Below, in pieces: positions 18,481 through 27,980 of a stretch of DNA of 64,000 nucleotides. Under the pieces are notes generated by a model. It was not told where the DNA came from, searched no databases, and worked only from the letters and a program-made list of their open reading frames with translations. Every line of letters begins with the position of its first letter. Position 1 is the first letter of the stretch. Origin of the DNA: Aureococcus anophagefferens (Eukaryota > Sar > Pelagophyceae > Pelagomonadales > Pelagomonadaceae); NCBI RefSeq assembly GCF_000186865.1, contig NW_008705574.1, positions 808,384 to 872,383 of the forward strand, written 5' to 3'. The position numbers and the translations under genes are program-made.

Positions 18481-19851
18481 ATGGCCGCCTTCGACGCGCA
18501 ATACGACGCCCAGGCCGCGTGGGAGGAGCGGCTCTTCGCCACGGTGCCCCAGCCGGCCCAGGTGCGCGAGGCCGCGGACATGCAGTCGGCCAAAGTCTCC
18601 GTGCTGGGCAAGGGCACCGTCGTCCAGGTGCTCGACCGGTGCGTGCTCGACAACGGCACGGTGCGCGTGCGCGTCGCCCCCGCGGAGGACGCGGGCCTCG
18701 GCGGCTGGCTGAGCGCCAAGGTCCTGGGCGACTGGCGCGCGCTGCCGCCGTCGCGGGGCGCGATCAAGCGGCTGCACTACGGATGGAAGGCCGGCAGCGA
18801 GTTCTCGCTCATCTCGTCGAAGACGCCCGACGGCGGCGTCTTCTTCCTCCGCGGCGTCGTCGGCGCGGACCCGGCGCCCGGCGCGCCGGCGCCGACCGTC
18901 GTCGTGTTCGCGCACGGCGGCGGCTACAACCTGGGCGTCTGGATCCCCGTCATCGAGCACCTCCACGTGCTCTGGAGGGAGGCGGGCGAGACCTACGAGG
19001 TCGTCGCGCTGGACTGGATCGGCCACGGCCACGGCCGGCGGCTCCCCGGCGAGGGCACGGCGGCGGACCGCTTCGACATCGCCGCGCTCGGCCCGGACGA
19101 CGTCTTCGCGATTTTAGACGACGCCGGCGCCGACGACGCGCGCTTCGCGACCGCGGGCCGCCGCGTCGTCGGCGTGGGCCACTCCAACGGCGGCATGATC
19201 CTCGCGCTGAGCGAGCAGCGGCGGCCCGGCGCCTTCGCGGGGCTCGTCCTCTTCGAGCCCATCATTTACGACTCCGACGCGCTCGGGACGACGGCGAGCG
19301 ACAACTTCCTCTGGCTCGAGGGCATGGCCGCGAAGCGCAAGTACGAGTTCGAGGTGGGCCGCGAGGACAACTTCGGCGTCGCGAGCCGCTACTTCGACAA
19401 GGCGCTCATGGGCTGGGAGGCCGGCGCGAAGCGCTACTACGTCGAATTCGGCATGCGCGAGGTCCGCCGCGTCGGCGCGGCGTCCGTCGTGCTCTACTGC
19501 CCCAAAGATGTGGAGCAAGCGCTCTTCGCGAACACGCCCGTCTCCGCGGCGAAGGCGTTCCGAAATCTCGGGAGCATCCGCTGCCCCGTCCGCGTTTGCT
19601 GCGGGGGCGCGTCGAAGACTTTGGGCAACACGGGCCTCGAGGCGCCCGAGGCGAGCGTGCGGCTCAACCGGGCGAACTTTCGACGGATCAGCGACGCCGT
19701 CGCGAGCCCGCGGAAGGCGGCGCTGCCGGGCTTGGAGAGCGACGGCCCCGTGGCAGTCTGCCCCGCGCCGGCGACGCACGACATCCCCCAGATGGACGCG
19801 GCCTGGTCCGCGCGCTTCGTCGCCGCGTCCCTGCGCCACGACCTAAACTAG
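18481..19851 (+). CDS. Alpha/beta hydrolase with N-terminal SH3-like segment
   Basis: 456 residues from the ATG at 18481 (context CCACGATGGCC). Residues about 30-85 form an SH3-like barrel (VLGKGTVVQVL...GLGGWLSAKVLG). The hydrolase fold follows: FAHGGGYN as oxyanion-hole loop, VVALDWIGHGHG, and the nucleophile elbow GHSNGG with the catalytic Ser. The candidate acid lies in the following strands and the candidate His in THDIPQMD near the C terminus. The substrate is unknown. The start lies 149 bp from the divergent coiled-coil gene. Confidence 0.8.
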   Translation: MAAFDAQYDAQAAWEERLFATVPQPAQVREAADMQSAKVSVLGKGTVVQVLDRCVLDNGTVRVRVAPAEDAGLGGWLSAKVLGDWRALPPSRGAIKRLHYGWKAGSEFSLISSKTPDGGVFFLRGVVGADPAPGAPAPTVVVFAHGGGYNLGVWIPVIEHLHVLWREAGETYEVVALDWIGHGHGRRLPGEGTAADRFDIAALGPDDVFAILDDAGADDARFATAGRRVVGVGHSNGGMILALSEQRRPGAFAGLVLFEPIIYDSDALGTTASDNFLWLEGMAAKRKYEFEVGREDNFGVASRYFDKALMGWEAGAKRYYVEFGMREVRRVGAASVVLYCPKDVEQALFANTPVSAAKAFRNLGSIRCPVRVCCGGASKTLGNTGLEAPEASVRLNRANFRRISDAVASPRKAALPGLESDGPVAVCPAPATHDIPQMDAAWSARFVAASLRHDLN

Positions 19852-19895
19852 AACACCGCCGCGCTCGTCGAAGCCGCCGCTCGTTTACGCCCAAT

Positions 19896-20402
19896 CTAGT
19901 TGGTCCCGCGGCCCTTCTTCATGGTCATGGCCTGGGTCTTGAACGCGCGGTGGTGCGCCGTGCCGCCGTAGATCTTCTTGTCCTTCTGGAACGTCGTCAG
20001 GATGCCGTCGGGCATGGCGTTCTTTGGTCGGCCGTAGGACTGGAACCACTGCTCGAGGTTGCCCACGGACGGCTGGAAGGGCGCCGCGCGCGCCTCGCGC
20101 GCGTCCGCGCGGAGCTGGATCTCCTGGTCGAGCACGTCGAGCTCCTTCTGCGCGCGGGCGATGCGCCGCACGAGGTTGTTGCACTCGTTCGTCTGGTAGA
20201 CGCGCTTCACCTCCTCCGAGGGCTGGTAGTACTCGAAGAAGCCCGGGCGCTTCGACACGGCGACGGCGACCTCGAGGTTCTTGCACGTCTGCTGCGCCGA
20301 CTGGATCAGCCCCCCCTCCTTCGTCAGCACGGTGTTCAGCTTGTCGCTGAGCTCGCGCTGCTCCTGGAGCTTCTGGAGCTTCGAGGCCGTGAGGTCGTTC
20401 AT
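19896..20402 (-). CDS. Small coiled-coil protein of unknown function
   Basis: 168 residues from the ATG at 20402. Residues 1-40 (SKLQKLQEQRELSDKLNTVL) and 90-115 are coiled coil. The middle has FFEYYQPSEEVKRVYQ, and the basic C terminus ends KGRGTN. Conserved-looking aromatic patches suggest a defined family that I cannot name. It is divergent from the nucleoside hydrolase with 105 bp between starts. Confidence 0.65.
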   Translation of the reverse strand: MNDLTASKLQKLQEQRELSDKLNTVLTKEGGLIQSAQQTCKNLEVAVAVSKRPGFFEYYQPSEEVKRVYQTNECNNLVRRIARAQKELDVLDQEIQLRADAREARAAPFQPSVGNLEQWFQSYGRPKNAMPDGILTTFQKDKKIYGGTAHHRAFKTQAMTMKKGRGTN

Positions 20403-20507
20403 GGCCGCCCCCGAGGCGCGGCGCCCCAGCACCAGCACGCAACAGAGAGAGGCGTTCGCGCCGAAGATACAAAAACTTCATCGAGGGCTGCCTCGCCGGC
20501 GTCGACG

Positions 20508-21787
20508 ATGATGATGGCGGTCGCGGTCCGGCTCGCGTCGCTGCTCGCCCTGCGCTGCGCCGTCGCCGTCGACGTCTGGATCGACACGGACAACTCCGCG
20601 GGCGTCGGCGGCGGCGTGCGCGACGTCGACGACGCCTGGGCGCTGCTCCACCTGCTCAACGCCAAGGACGTGCACGTCGTCGCCGTCTCGACGGTCTTCG
20701 GCAACGCGGACGTCGACGCCGTGACGAAGGCGACGCGGGCCCTGCTCAAGGCCTCCAGCCACACGGGCGTGCCCTGCTTCAGGGGCGCCGCGCGCGCCGG
20801 GGACCGGAACACGACGGCGAGCCGGCGGCTCCGCGCGCACCAGGGCAGCAAAAGGGTGATTCAACGTCGCTTCAACCTGAGTGTTCCGCGCGCGCGCGTT
20901 TCAAAAACGACACCCACGCTTCGAGACCGTCCCGAGAGATGATCGCTCGTCCAAAAATCAGCCGAAACGAGCGGAAAACGACCGAGAGAGGAGCCTTTGA
21001 AGTTGGGAATTTCGCACCCTTTTGCTGCCCAGGCGCGCACCTCGACTCGAAGACGTCCATGACGCTCGTGAGCCTCGGCGCGCTCACGAACGTCGCCGGG
21101 GCGCTGGACAACCGGCCGGACCTCCAGGAGTACGCCGTCGACGAGCTCATCGCCGTCGCGGGCCGCCGGCCCGGCGCGGCGCTGACCGTCGGCGACTCGG
21201 AGACCGGCCTCGCGGACCTCAACTTCGAGAAGGACTGGGAGGCCTTCGCGGACGTGCTCCGGGGGTTTACCTACATGGTGCTCGCGCCCTTCGAGCTGTC
21301 GCGGCAGGTTCAGTTCGCGCGCGACGACGCGCTCGCGGTGGGGAAAACGAGGAACTGGCTCGCGGCGGTGACGGCGCCGTGGCTCGACTTCTGGCGGAGC
21401 GAATTCGGCGTCGACTACTTCCACCCCTTCGACCTCCTCGCGTCGGCGCGCCTCCTCCACCGGAACCTCCTCGAGTGCGACGAGAAGGCCCACGCGTGGA
21501 TCGTCCGCGGCAAGTCGGAGGCGATCACGGAGAACATCGCGTCCGTCGTCGAGGGCGACGCGTCCGCCCACGGCGTCGGCGTCGCGTCGAAGATGTATCT
21601 GCACGTCGGCGACCTGAAGGGCGCGCCCGTCGCGGCGACGGCGAAGCGCAAGCGCCACCTCGTCTACTGCCACACGGCGAAGCCCGGCCTCAAGGCCGCG
21701 CTCCTCGGGGACCTCAAAACGGACAGCGGCCTCCGGCGGACCTGGATCACGGACAACCTCCGCCCCGGCGCGCCCCGGGAGCTCTAG
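20508..21787 (+). CDS. Inosine-uridine-type nucleoside hydrolase, secreted
   Basis: Two exons (20508-20832 and 21033-21787) encode 359 residues. MMMAVAVRLASLLALRCAVA is a signal peptide. VWIDTDNSAG...VRDVDDAWALLHLL corresponds to the ribose/Ca2+ binding motif DTDPGxDDAxAL, but with an insertion of about eight residues splitting it. VSTVFGNADVDAVTKATRALL and VSLGALTNVAGAL are also typical. The family hydrolyses nucleosides to base and ribose, and the secretory leader suggests extracellular or vacuolar salvage. The intron is a family B introner with a perfect 8-bp duplication and a GC donor. Confidence 0.85.
20833..21032 (+). mobile_element. Introner element, family B, forward, GC donor
   Basis: Perfect duplication GCGCGCAC on both sides. 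The element runs from CAGGGCAGCAAAAGGG to CCCTTTTGCTGCCCAG, a near-perfect inverted repeat. 200 nt including one duplication copy. GC donor, phase 1. Confidence 0.93.
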
Positions 21788-21900
21788 CGGGCGATATGTG
21801 TAAGTTTTTCCGGGCGCGTCGCATGCCGGGGCCGCGGGAGTCTCGAGTCGACCGCGGCCCCGCCGCGGATCGGGGGGGGGGGGAAGGGGAACGACAAACA

Positions 21901-23700
21901 TCAGGACGGCCCCGTCTGGGTGCCGGCGTCGCAGATCGCGGGCCGGTCGTCGGCCGCCCCGGGGCTCCGCCGTCGCCGCGCGCGGTCCGGGCCGTCGTCG
22001 TCGCCGAGGTCCATGGGCGCGACGCCCTCGGCGCGCGCGCGCCGCGCGTCCTGGCGCGTCGCCACGGCGCCCTGCGGCTTGGCGCCCGAACTCGACGGCG
22101 CGCTGTGCGACCGCATGGACGACTGGCCCGGCCCCGCGGCGACGGAGTGGCGCGGCTGCTGCGGCGGCCGCGGGTTCGGCGGGCTCTTCGGGTTCGCGCG
22201 GCGCGCGCCGGCCGCGGGCGGCGGCGGCGTCGCCTCCGCCGGCGCCTCGGCCGGCGCCGGCGGCGCGGCGGGCGCCGCGGCGCCCGGCGGCGCGTGCGTC
22301 GACGCCCAGACGGCGTCGTTGAGGAAGTCGTGGAGCAGCGCGTCCGCGGGCTCGATGCGCGCGGACGGCGAGTACTCGAGCATGCGCTGCACGAGGTCGA
22401 GGAAGAGGGCGTAGTTCTGCTCGCCGTGGCCCGGCTCGCCCTTGCGCCGGCCGCCGGGCCCGCCGCCGCCGCCGCCGACGATGGACTCCAAGCCCCGGCC
22501 CCGCGGCGCGGCCGCGGCCGCGTCGCCGGCCTTGTGCTTCGTGCGCAGGACCCAGCGGTGGGGCGGCGCCGCGGGCTCCTTGCCCCGCGCGCGCGTCGAC
22601 ACGCCCAGCGACGGCGACGTGCACGCGGGGTTCGGCGCGAAGTACTGGTCGCGGCACGCCTTGTCCGAGGCTTCGATCATCGACTCCGGCGGCATGCCCA
22701 GGACCTCGACGAGCTTCCGCATCTGGTCCAGCTGGTCCGCGCCGGAGAAGAGCGGCTCGCCCGTGTGCATCTCCACGAGGATGCAGCCCAGCGACCAGAC
22801 GTCGATGGCCACCGTGTACGGCAGGCCCAGCATGACCTCGGGCGACCGGTAGAACCGGGACTGGATGTAGGAGTACATGCGCCGGTCGCTCTTGCACGAG
22901 CTCCCAAAGTCGATGACCTTGATGGCGCTCCGCTTCGGGTGGCGCAACAGGATGTTCTCCGGCTTGAGGTCGCAGTGGATGATCGCGACGTCCGGCCGCG
23001 CGAGGAACGCGAGCGCGTGCAGGATCTGCTTCGCGAACTTGCGCACGAGGTTCAGCGACACGCCGTGGAACTGCGTGTTCTTCAGCAGCTCGTACAAATT
23101 GTAGGACAGCATCTCGAAGACGAGGCACTGGTGGCCCCGGTACACAAAGTGGTCGATGAGGCGGACGACGTTCTGCTTGTCGTCGCGGTCCGCGGCGCGG
23201 AGCGCGCGGAGCAGCTCGATCTCCGTCTGGGCCTGGATCGCGAAGGGCTTCTTGGATTTGATGATCTTGATGGCGACGTCGCTCCGCGTCCGCGTGTCGT
23301 GCGCGCGGACGACCTGGCCGAACGACCCCTTGCCGATGCGCTCCTTGATGACGTAGTGCTCGCCGAAGGAGTCCTCCATGGACAGCACGTAGTCGTAGTT
23401 CTCGTCGTCCCACTCGTTGGACGCCTCCGCGGCCCGCTGCGTGACCTTGCGCTTCGCCTTCTTTTCGTAGTAGACCGTCGCGCGCGGCGTCGGAGCGGCG
23501 TCTTTTACGCTCGTGTCGCGCGCCCCGGCGGCGACGGCGTCGCGTCGCCGCCGCCGGGCGCGCCGCCGCCGTCCGGGCCCCCGCCCCCGCGACGCTTCGC
23601 CGACGCCGGCGCGCGCCTTGTTAATGAGCTTGTACGTGTCGATGAGCTGGACGCTCATCTTGTACAACGGCCGCTCCGTGTGCGGTCGCTGCGCCGCCAT
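21901..23700 (-). CDS. DYRK1-type dual-specificity kinase
   Basis: 599 residues, single open frame, ATG at 23700. KMSVQLIDTYKLINK and NEWDDENYDY (DYRK-homology box) precede the kinase domain. The domain has GKGSFGQVV, VAIKIIK, HCDLKPENILL, DFGSS, the autophosphorylated YSYIQSRFYRSPE loop and DVWSLGCILVEM. GGPGGRRKGEPGH in the C-lobe is a landmark of DYRK1A/B. A run of about 35 Arg/Ala-rich residues between INKARA and YYEKKAKRK may be an unspliced short intron. The tail is Pro/Ala-rich. DYRK1 kinases phosphorylate splicing and transcription factors. The downstream PQBP1-like gene is a divergent neighbour. Confidence 0.92.
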   Translation of the reverse strand: MAAQRPHTERPLYKMSVQLIDTYKLINKARAGVGEASRGRGPGRRRRARRRRRDAVAAGARDTSVKDAAPTPRATVYYEKKAKRKVTQRAAEASNEWDDENYDYVLSMEDSFGEHYVIKERIGKGSFGQVVRAHDTRTRSDVAIKIIKSKKPFAIQAQTEIELLRALRAADRDDKQNVVRLIDHFVYRGHQCLVFEMLSYNLYELLKNTQFHGVSLNLVRKFAKQILHALAFLARPDVAIIHCDLKPENILLRHPKRSAIKVIDFGSSCKSDRRMYSYIQSRFYRSPEVMLGLPYTVAIDVWSLGCILVEMHTGEPLFSGADQLDQMRKLVEVLGMPPESMIEASDKACRDQYFAPNPACTSPSLGVSTRARGKEPAAPPHRWVLRTKHKAGDAAAAAPRGRGLESIVGGGGGGPGGRRKGEPGHGEQNYALFLDLVQRMLEYSPSARIEPADALLHDFLNDAVWASTHAPPGAAAPAAPPAPAEAPAEATPPPPAAGARRANPKSPPNPRPPQQPRHSVAAGPGQSSMRSHSAPSSSGAKPQGAVATRQDARRARAEGVAPMDLGDDDGPDRARRRRSPGAADDRPAICDAGTQTGPS

Positions 23701-24425
23701 GGGAGAACCTGCGACGCGAGGCGCCGTCGCGGACGTCGGTAACGGCGCGCGCCCGCCGTCCCCGCCCGTCGCGCGCGGGGACGGGCCGCGGCGGCGGCGG
23801 CGCTGCGGCGGTGGCGCCGCGCCGCGGCGAGCGTCGCGCGCCCGCGGCGGCGGCACCGCCGCGTCGCCCCGCGCCGCTCCCGCCGCCGACCGCGTCAGTC
23901 CGCCGCGCGGCCGTTGGAGCGCGCGTGAACGGCCAACTTCCCCCCACACAATCGCGACGCCGCTTCGCGCGTGGGCGGTATCGTATGAGGTGTGTTCCGA
24001 TCAAGAGAAGAGACTTCTATGCGGTGAATCCCGAGGACAACCCATCGGTTCTTCGATGAGGAGGTCCATCACGTCTTAACGTCTCGCGGATCTTCCGGCC
24101 GAGGCCAGACGCGGCGCCAGCACCGCGAGGACGTGTCCGAACGAGTCGCGGGCGGCGAATATCGCTAGGAGATCTTCGTTCCTAAATTGCTCACTCTCCC
24201 GTGCGGCTCGAGAGCTCCCGCCGTGGCCGGAACGCAGACCTCCAACCCACATTCGCGCAACGTTCGACGGCGACCAGGCCAATCTTGCCTCGGCTTCGAC
24301 AGCCTCGGGCGCCTAGCTCGACGCCCTCCGCCCTCGTCGCGCCGCAGCCGCTCCCGAGCGCCCCCCAACCCACAAACCCGCCCTCGGGAGCGCCCTCCGG
24401 GGCCGCCCCTCTTCCGCCCGGCGCC
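23701..24425. other. Divergent intergenic region between kinase and PQBP1-like genes
   Basis: 725 bp containing the promoters of both genes. The frame of the downstream gene is open upstream to 24201, but that part is Pro/Arg-rich and probably 5' UTR. No repeat, RNA or additional gene is seen. Confidence 0.5.
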
Positions 24426-25655
24426 ATGATGAACGGCCAGGCCAAGGAGGCGGACCGCATGCGCATGGAGCGCCTCGCCAAGGCCACGGGCAAGTCCAAG
24501 TGGGACCTCCAGGACGATCTGGACACGCGGGACTACCGCCCGACGAAGCAGGCCAAGCTCTGGAGCGAGAACAGCGGCCAGCACTACCCCGGCTTCGCGG
24601 ACCGGCCGTCCGTCGCGCCCAAGCCCGTCAGGGTCTCCGTCGCGTTGCCCAAGCGCGTCGACGGCGGCCGCAAGGTCATCTCGGACGACAAGTACCGCGC
24701 GGAGCTCGACGCCCAGCGGAAGCGGGCGCAGGCCCTGGCCTACCTCGAGCAGGACGACGACGGCGTCCCCGACGACTGCCTCCGCGGCGACGCGGCGCGG
24801 AGGCGCGCGCGCGACCGGAAGTCGGAGCTCGCCGCGCGGAGCGACAACACGTTGAAGCTCGTGGGCGACCAGGCGGCGGACGCCAAGTACCGCGAGCTCC
24901 AGTCGAAGCTGCTCAGCGTCCAGTCCCAGCTCCGCGCCGCGAACGGGTCCTTCGACGCGCTCCGCTCCGGGACGTTGCCGGCCGCGCCCGCGACCATGGC
25001 CGCGGCGCCCCAGGCGCCCCTCGTCCTCTCGGCGCCGCTGCCGCCGGGCTGGACGGCGCACACGCACGCGGCGAGCCGCCAGATCTACTACCTCAAGGCC
25101 GGCTCGGACGTGAAGCGGTGGGAGCCGCCGACGTCGGCGGACGCCGGCGGCGACGGCGCGACGAAGCGGCCCGCGCCCAAGCCCGCGGCGCCGCTGGCCT
25201 ACCACCCGACCATGGCCGCGGCGGAGCGGAAGAAGCAGGAGCGGAACAAGCACATGGTCGACCCGCTGGACCCGGGGGGGCGCAAGACGGGCAAGTGGAG
25301 CGACGGCATGCACCACAAGGGCGAGCGCATGGCCGACTCGACGGCGTCGGGGCCCCTCTGGCAGCAGCGGCCCTACCCGGCGCCGGGCAAGGTGCTCGGC
25401 ATGAAGGGGCCCGGCGTCCGCGAGGGCTCGTCCGCGGGGCCCGCGCCGCGGCCCAAGGCGCCCGCGCCGCCGGGCGGCGGCATCAGCTTCGTGCCCGCCC
25501 AGGCGCGGCGCCGCCCGCCGCCCCCGCCGCCGCCGCCGCCGCCGCCGCCGCGCGCGTCGTCGTCGCGGCCGCCGGGCCTCGGCGGCGGCGGCGGCCTGCC
25601 CCCGGGCCTCGGCGGCCGCGGCGGCGGCCTGCCCCCGGGCCTCGGCGGCCGGTAA
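24426..25655 (+). CDS. PQBP1-like WW-domain splicing factor
   Basis: 409 residues from the ATG at 24426 (GCGCCATGATG). Residues about 200-235 form a WW domain, LPPGWTAHTHAASRQIYYL...RWEPP, in which the first Trp, the paired aromatics and the final Trp-Glu-Pro-Pro are present. The C-terminal HMVDPLDPGGRKTGKWSDG resembles the U5-15kD-binding tail of PQBP1. It is followed by a Pro run of 13 and Gly/Pro/Leu repeats (GLPPGLGGR). PQBP1 links transcription and splicing in the nucleus. The coil KERAK-type middle region is charged. Confidence 0.8.
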   Translation: MMNGQAKEADRMRMERLAKATGKSKWDLQDDLDTRDYRPTKQAKLWSENSGQHYPGFADRPSVAPKPVRVSVALPKRVDGGRKVISDDKYRAELDAQRKRAQALAYLEQDDDGVPDDCLRGDAARRRARDRKSELAARSDNTLKLVGDQAADAKYRELQSKLLSVQSQLRAANGSFDALRSGTLPAAPATMAAAPQAPLVLSAPLPPGWTAHTHAASRQIYYLKAGSDVKRWEPPTSADAGGDGATKRPAPKPAAPLAYHPTMAAAERKKQERNKHMVDPLDPGGRKTGKWSDGMHHKGERMADSTASGPLWQQRPYPAPGKVLGMKGPGVREGSSAGPAPRPKAPAPPGGGISFVPAQARRRPPPPPPPPPPPPRASSSRPPGLGGGGGLPPGLGGRGGGLPPGLGGR

Positions 25656-26027
25656 ACACCACTGTCACTCTTGCCGGCGGTGGACCCCGGCTGCACATTT
25701 CGCAGCGTGTACGAGGCGGATCGCAGCGCAAGCCTGCTCGGCACTATTTCCTACCGGGCTCGGATGTAATATATTCGTTCGCGCACCCCTCTCGTCATTT
25801 AAAAATTAATTGCATCATGGGTCGCAAACACGCGTGCAGCCGCCGGCGGCGGCGGCTAAACAAATCCTGGCGTGTGCCTCGCGATGATTCTGTCCCGCGC
25901 CGTGACGACCGTGACTAACTCCGGGCGAACGACGCGGACGCGACCGAGGCGGCGTACGAGGCGGCGTCGGCCGCCGGCGGCACCCCGGCGCCGCTCTCGA
26001 TCTAGGAGCGTCGCGGTTACGGCGTTC
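25656..26027. other. Intergenic region with orphan coding-like fragment
   Basis: Contains an AT-rich stretch (about 25767-25815, with ATTTAAAAATTAATTG). At about 25928-26004 there is an open 25-codon tail, NDADATEAAYEAAS...PLSI, ending in TAG and preceded by a stop. It has no start or partner and could be a remnant of a lost 3' exon. Confidence 0.35.
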
Positions 26028-26525
26028 CTAGGGCGCCTTGAAGTTCTTGCCCTGGTCGACGAGGTAGAAGAGCTTCGCGCGCTTGACGCGCTTCTTGCCC
26101 TTGGTGAGGAAGGCCTTCTGGAGCAGGGTCACGCCCTTGACCAGCGGGCTGTAGAGGGGCACGCGCCGCTGCACGGGCGTGCCGCGGACGTTGCAAAAGA
26201 GCGTGACGGCCGAGTCCGCGCCGCGGTTCGTGCGCCCGAGCACGAGGCCGCGCACCTTCTGGGGCTTGGTCGCGTCGACGTCGACGAGGATGTCCATCTC
26301 GATGGAGTCGCCGGCCTTGAAGTCGGGCAGGGGCGTCCGTCGTCGCTCGAGCTCCTCGCGCTTCAGGTCCGCGAGGAGGGCGCTCGCCTTCTTCCGCGGC
26401 GTCTTGAAGGCGTCGGCCGTCGATGTTGTCGCGAAGGCGCGGCGCGCGGCGACGGCGCGGAGCGTCCGGGGGGCCGCGGGGGCGCGGGCGGCGCCGCGGA
26501 GGGCCTGGCGGAGCAGTGCTGCCAT
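26028..26525 (-). CDS. Mitochondrial large-subunit ribosomal protein bL19
   Basis: 165 residues, ATG at 26525. The first about 35 residues are Arg/Ala/Ser-rich without acids (MAALLRQALRGAARAPAAPR), a mitochondrial presequence. The core FKAGDSIEMDILV, KVRGLVLGR, RRVPLYSPLVKGV and RVKRAKLFYL follows the bL19 pattern, including the PLYSP box. The start is only 81 bp from the divergent gene at 26607. Confidence 0.88.
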   Translation of the reverse strand: MAALLRQALRGAARAPAAPRTLRAVAARRAFATTSTADAFKTPRKKASALLADLKREELERRRTPLPDFKAGDSIEMDILVDVDATKPQKVRGLVLGRTNRGADSAVTLFCNVRGTPVQRRVPLYSPLVKGVTLLQKAFLTKGKKRVKRAKLFYLVDQGKNFKAP

Positions 26526-26606
26526 CGGCCGCCGTCGAGGTCAGCGATGCCGTCAACGCGCTCGCTTGTGATCTGCTGTGGCAGAAAATAGATTTCTGCA
26601 GGCGCG

Positions 26607-27815
26607 ATGGGCTCCATCGGCACGCTCGCCCTCGCGGCGAAGGTCTGCGACGACGTGTCCCTGCTCGTGAACATATGGGGCGTGTACCGGCGCATGGCGC
26701 CGCGGCCGAGCGCGCGGCGCCTGTTACAGGCCGTGCTCGTCGTCTTCAAGAGCGAGGAGGAGTCGGCCGAGGACCGGCGCGAGCGCGTCGCCCGCGACGC
26801 GCGCCGCCGGCGGCGCCGCGCGGCGTCGGCGAGCCGGAGCCGGAGCCGCTCCGTCGAGCGCGGCCGGGCGCACGACGACGACGAGGCCGTCTTCGACGCC
26901 GCGCCGCCGTCGCCGACGAAGCCGCCGCGCGAGCGGACGACCGGCGGCGCGTCGCTGGCGAACTGGGCGAGCCGCTGCTGCGACGAGGTCGCCCTCTTCC
27001 CCGCCTGGCGCGGCGCCTGCCGGCGCGCGCTGGCCCTCGGCGACGCCGCGGACCCGCGGCGGGCGGCGCGGGAAACGGCCGCGACATACCGACTTCAAAG
27101 GCTCCTCTCTCGGCCCTTTTCCACTCGTTTCGGCTAATTTTTGGACGAGCGATTATGTCTCGGAGCGGCCTCGACGCGTGGATGCTCTTTCCGGAGCGCG
27201 CGCGCACGGAACGCTCACGTCGAAGCGACGTCGAATCGCCCCGTTCCCAGGTGGCGGGGCCTCGCGCCTTTCCTCGCCGCGCGCGCGCTCTCCGCCGGCG
27301 CGGCCGACGGGGCGTTGCTCGGCCTCCGGGGCCCCGCGCCCCTCGTCGTCGTCGCGCTGCGGGCGGCGGCGGCGCACCCGCTGGAGCGGTGCGCCGTGTC
27401 GCTCGCGACGGGCGCGGCGGCGCCGGCGAGCGCCGCGGGCCTCGCGGACGGCTGGCGCGTCGCCGCGGTCCTCGCCGCCGCCGAGCGGCGGCTCCTGGGC
27501 CCCGCGGCGCTCGGCGTCGCGGCGGCGCTGCGGCTCCGGGACCTCCGCGGCGACGCGGCGGACCCCCGGGAGCGCGCGCGCTGCGCGGCCGCGTACCTCG
27601 CCTGCTCCGCCGCGGCGCTCCCCGCGGCCTGCGCCTGCGTCGCCTGCGGCCGCCTCGCGACCTACGCGCTCTTCGGCCCGCCGCCGGCGCGCCGCAAACG
27701 CGAGCGCGCCTTCGCGCGGCGGCTCCAGCGCGCGCTCGACCGCACGGCGCCGCTCCCGCCCGACGCGCCGCCGGCGGAGGGGCGGCCCCTCGGCCGCGCG
27801 CGGCCGTCGCTCTAG
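26607..27815 (+). CDS. Hydrophobic multi-helix protein, possibly carrier-like
   Basis: Exons 26607-27055 and 27251-27815 encode 337 residues. The N-terminal part has a hydrophobic helix, an Arg/Ser-rich loop (RAASASRSRSRSVERG) and WASRCCDEVALFPAWRG. The second exon is Ala/Leu-rich with several potential membrane helices and a HPLERC motif, which weakly recalls the PxDxxR signature of mitochondrial carriers. PEX11-like proteins are another option. I cannot assign a family. The intron is a family B introner whose duplication, phase 2 and GC donor agree. Confidence 0.6.
27056..27250 (+). mobile_element. Introner element, family B, inverted, GC donor
   Basis: GCGGCGGG at the intron start matches GTGGCGGG at the exon after CGTTCCCAG (7 of 8). 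The interior carries the family strings ACTTCAAAGGCTCC, GGACGAGCGATTATG and GAGCGCGCGCG. Phase 2 is required and met. The most diverged B copy here. 195 nt. Confidence 0.8.
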
Positions 27816-27980
27816 GACGTCGTCGTAGCGAGCGGCCTTCGTCGGGGCCCGCGTGATCCGCGGCGCCGATTTCTTTGGCGCTATTGACAACTTCAAGGTG
27901 AAGTGGTTGAAGGAGTGCCCGGGTATTCCTCGCACAATTGACGAGGCAATGCTCCCGGCCTTTGGGGCTGCCATCTGGCA

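Noticed and set aside
23528..23620. Arg-rich segment of the DYRK1 gene as a definite intron
   Set aside because: The frame is open throughout and no clear donor/acceptor pair with a duplication was found, so it was kept as coding with a note.
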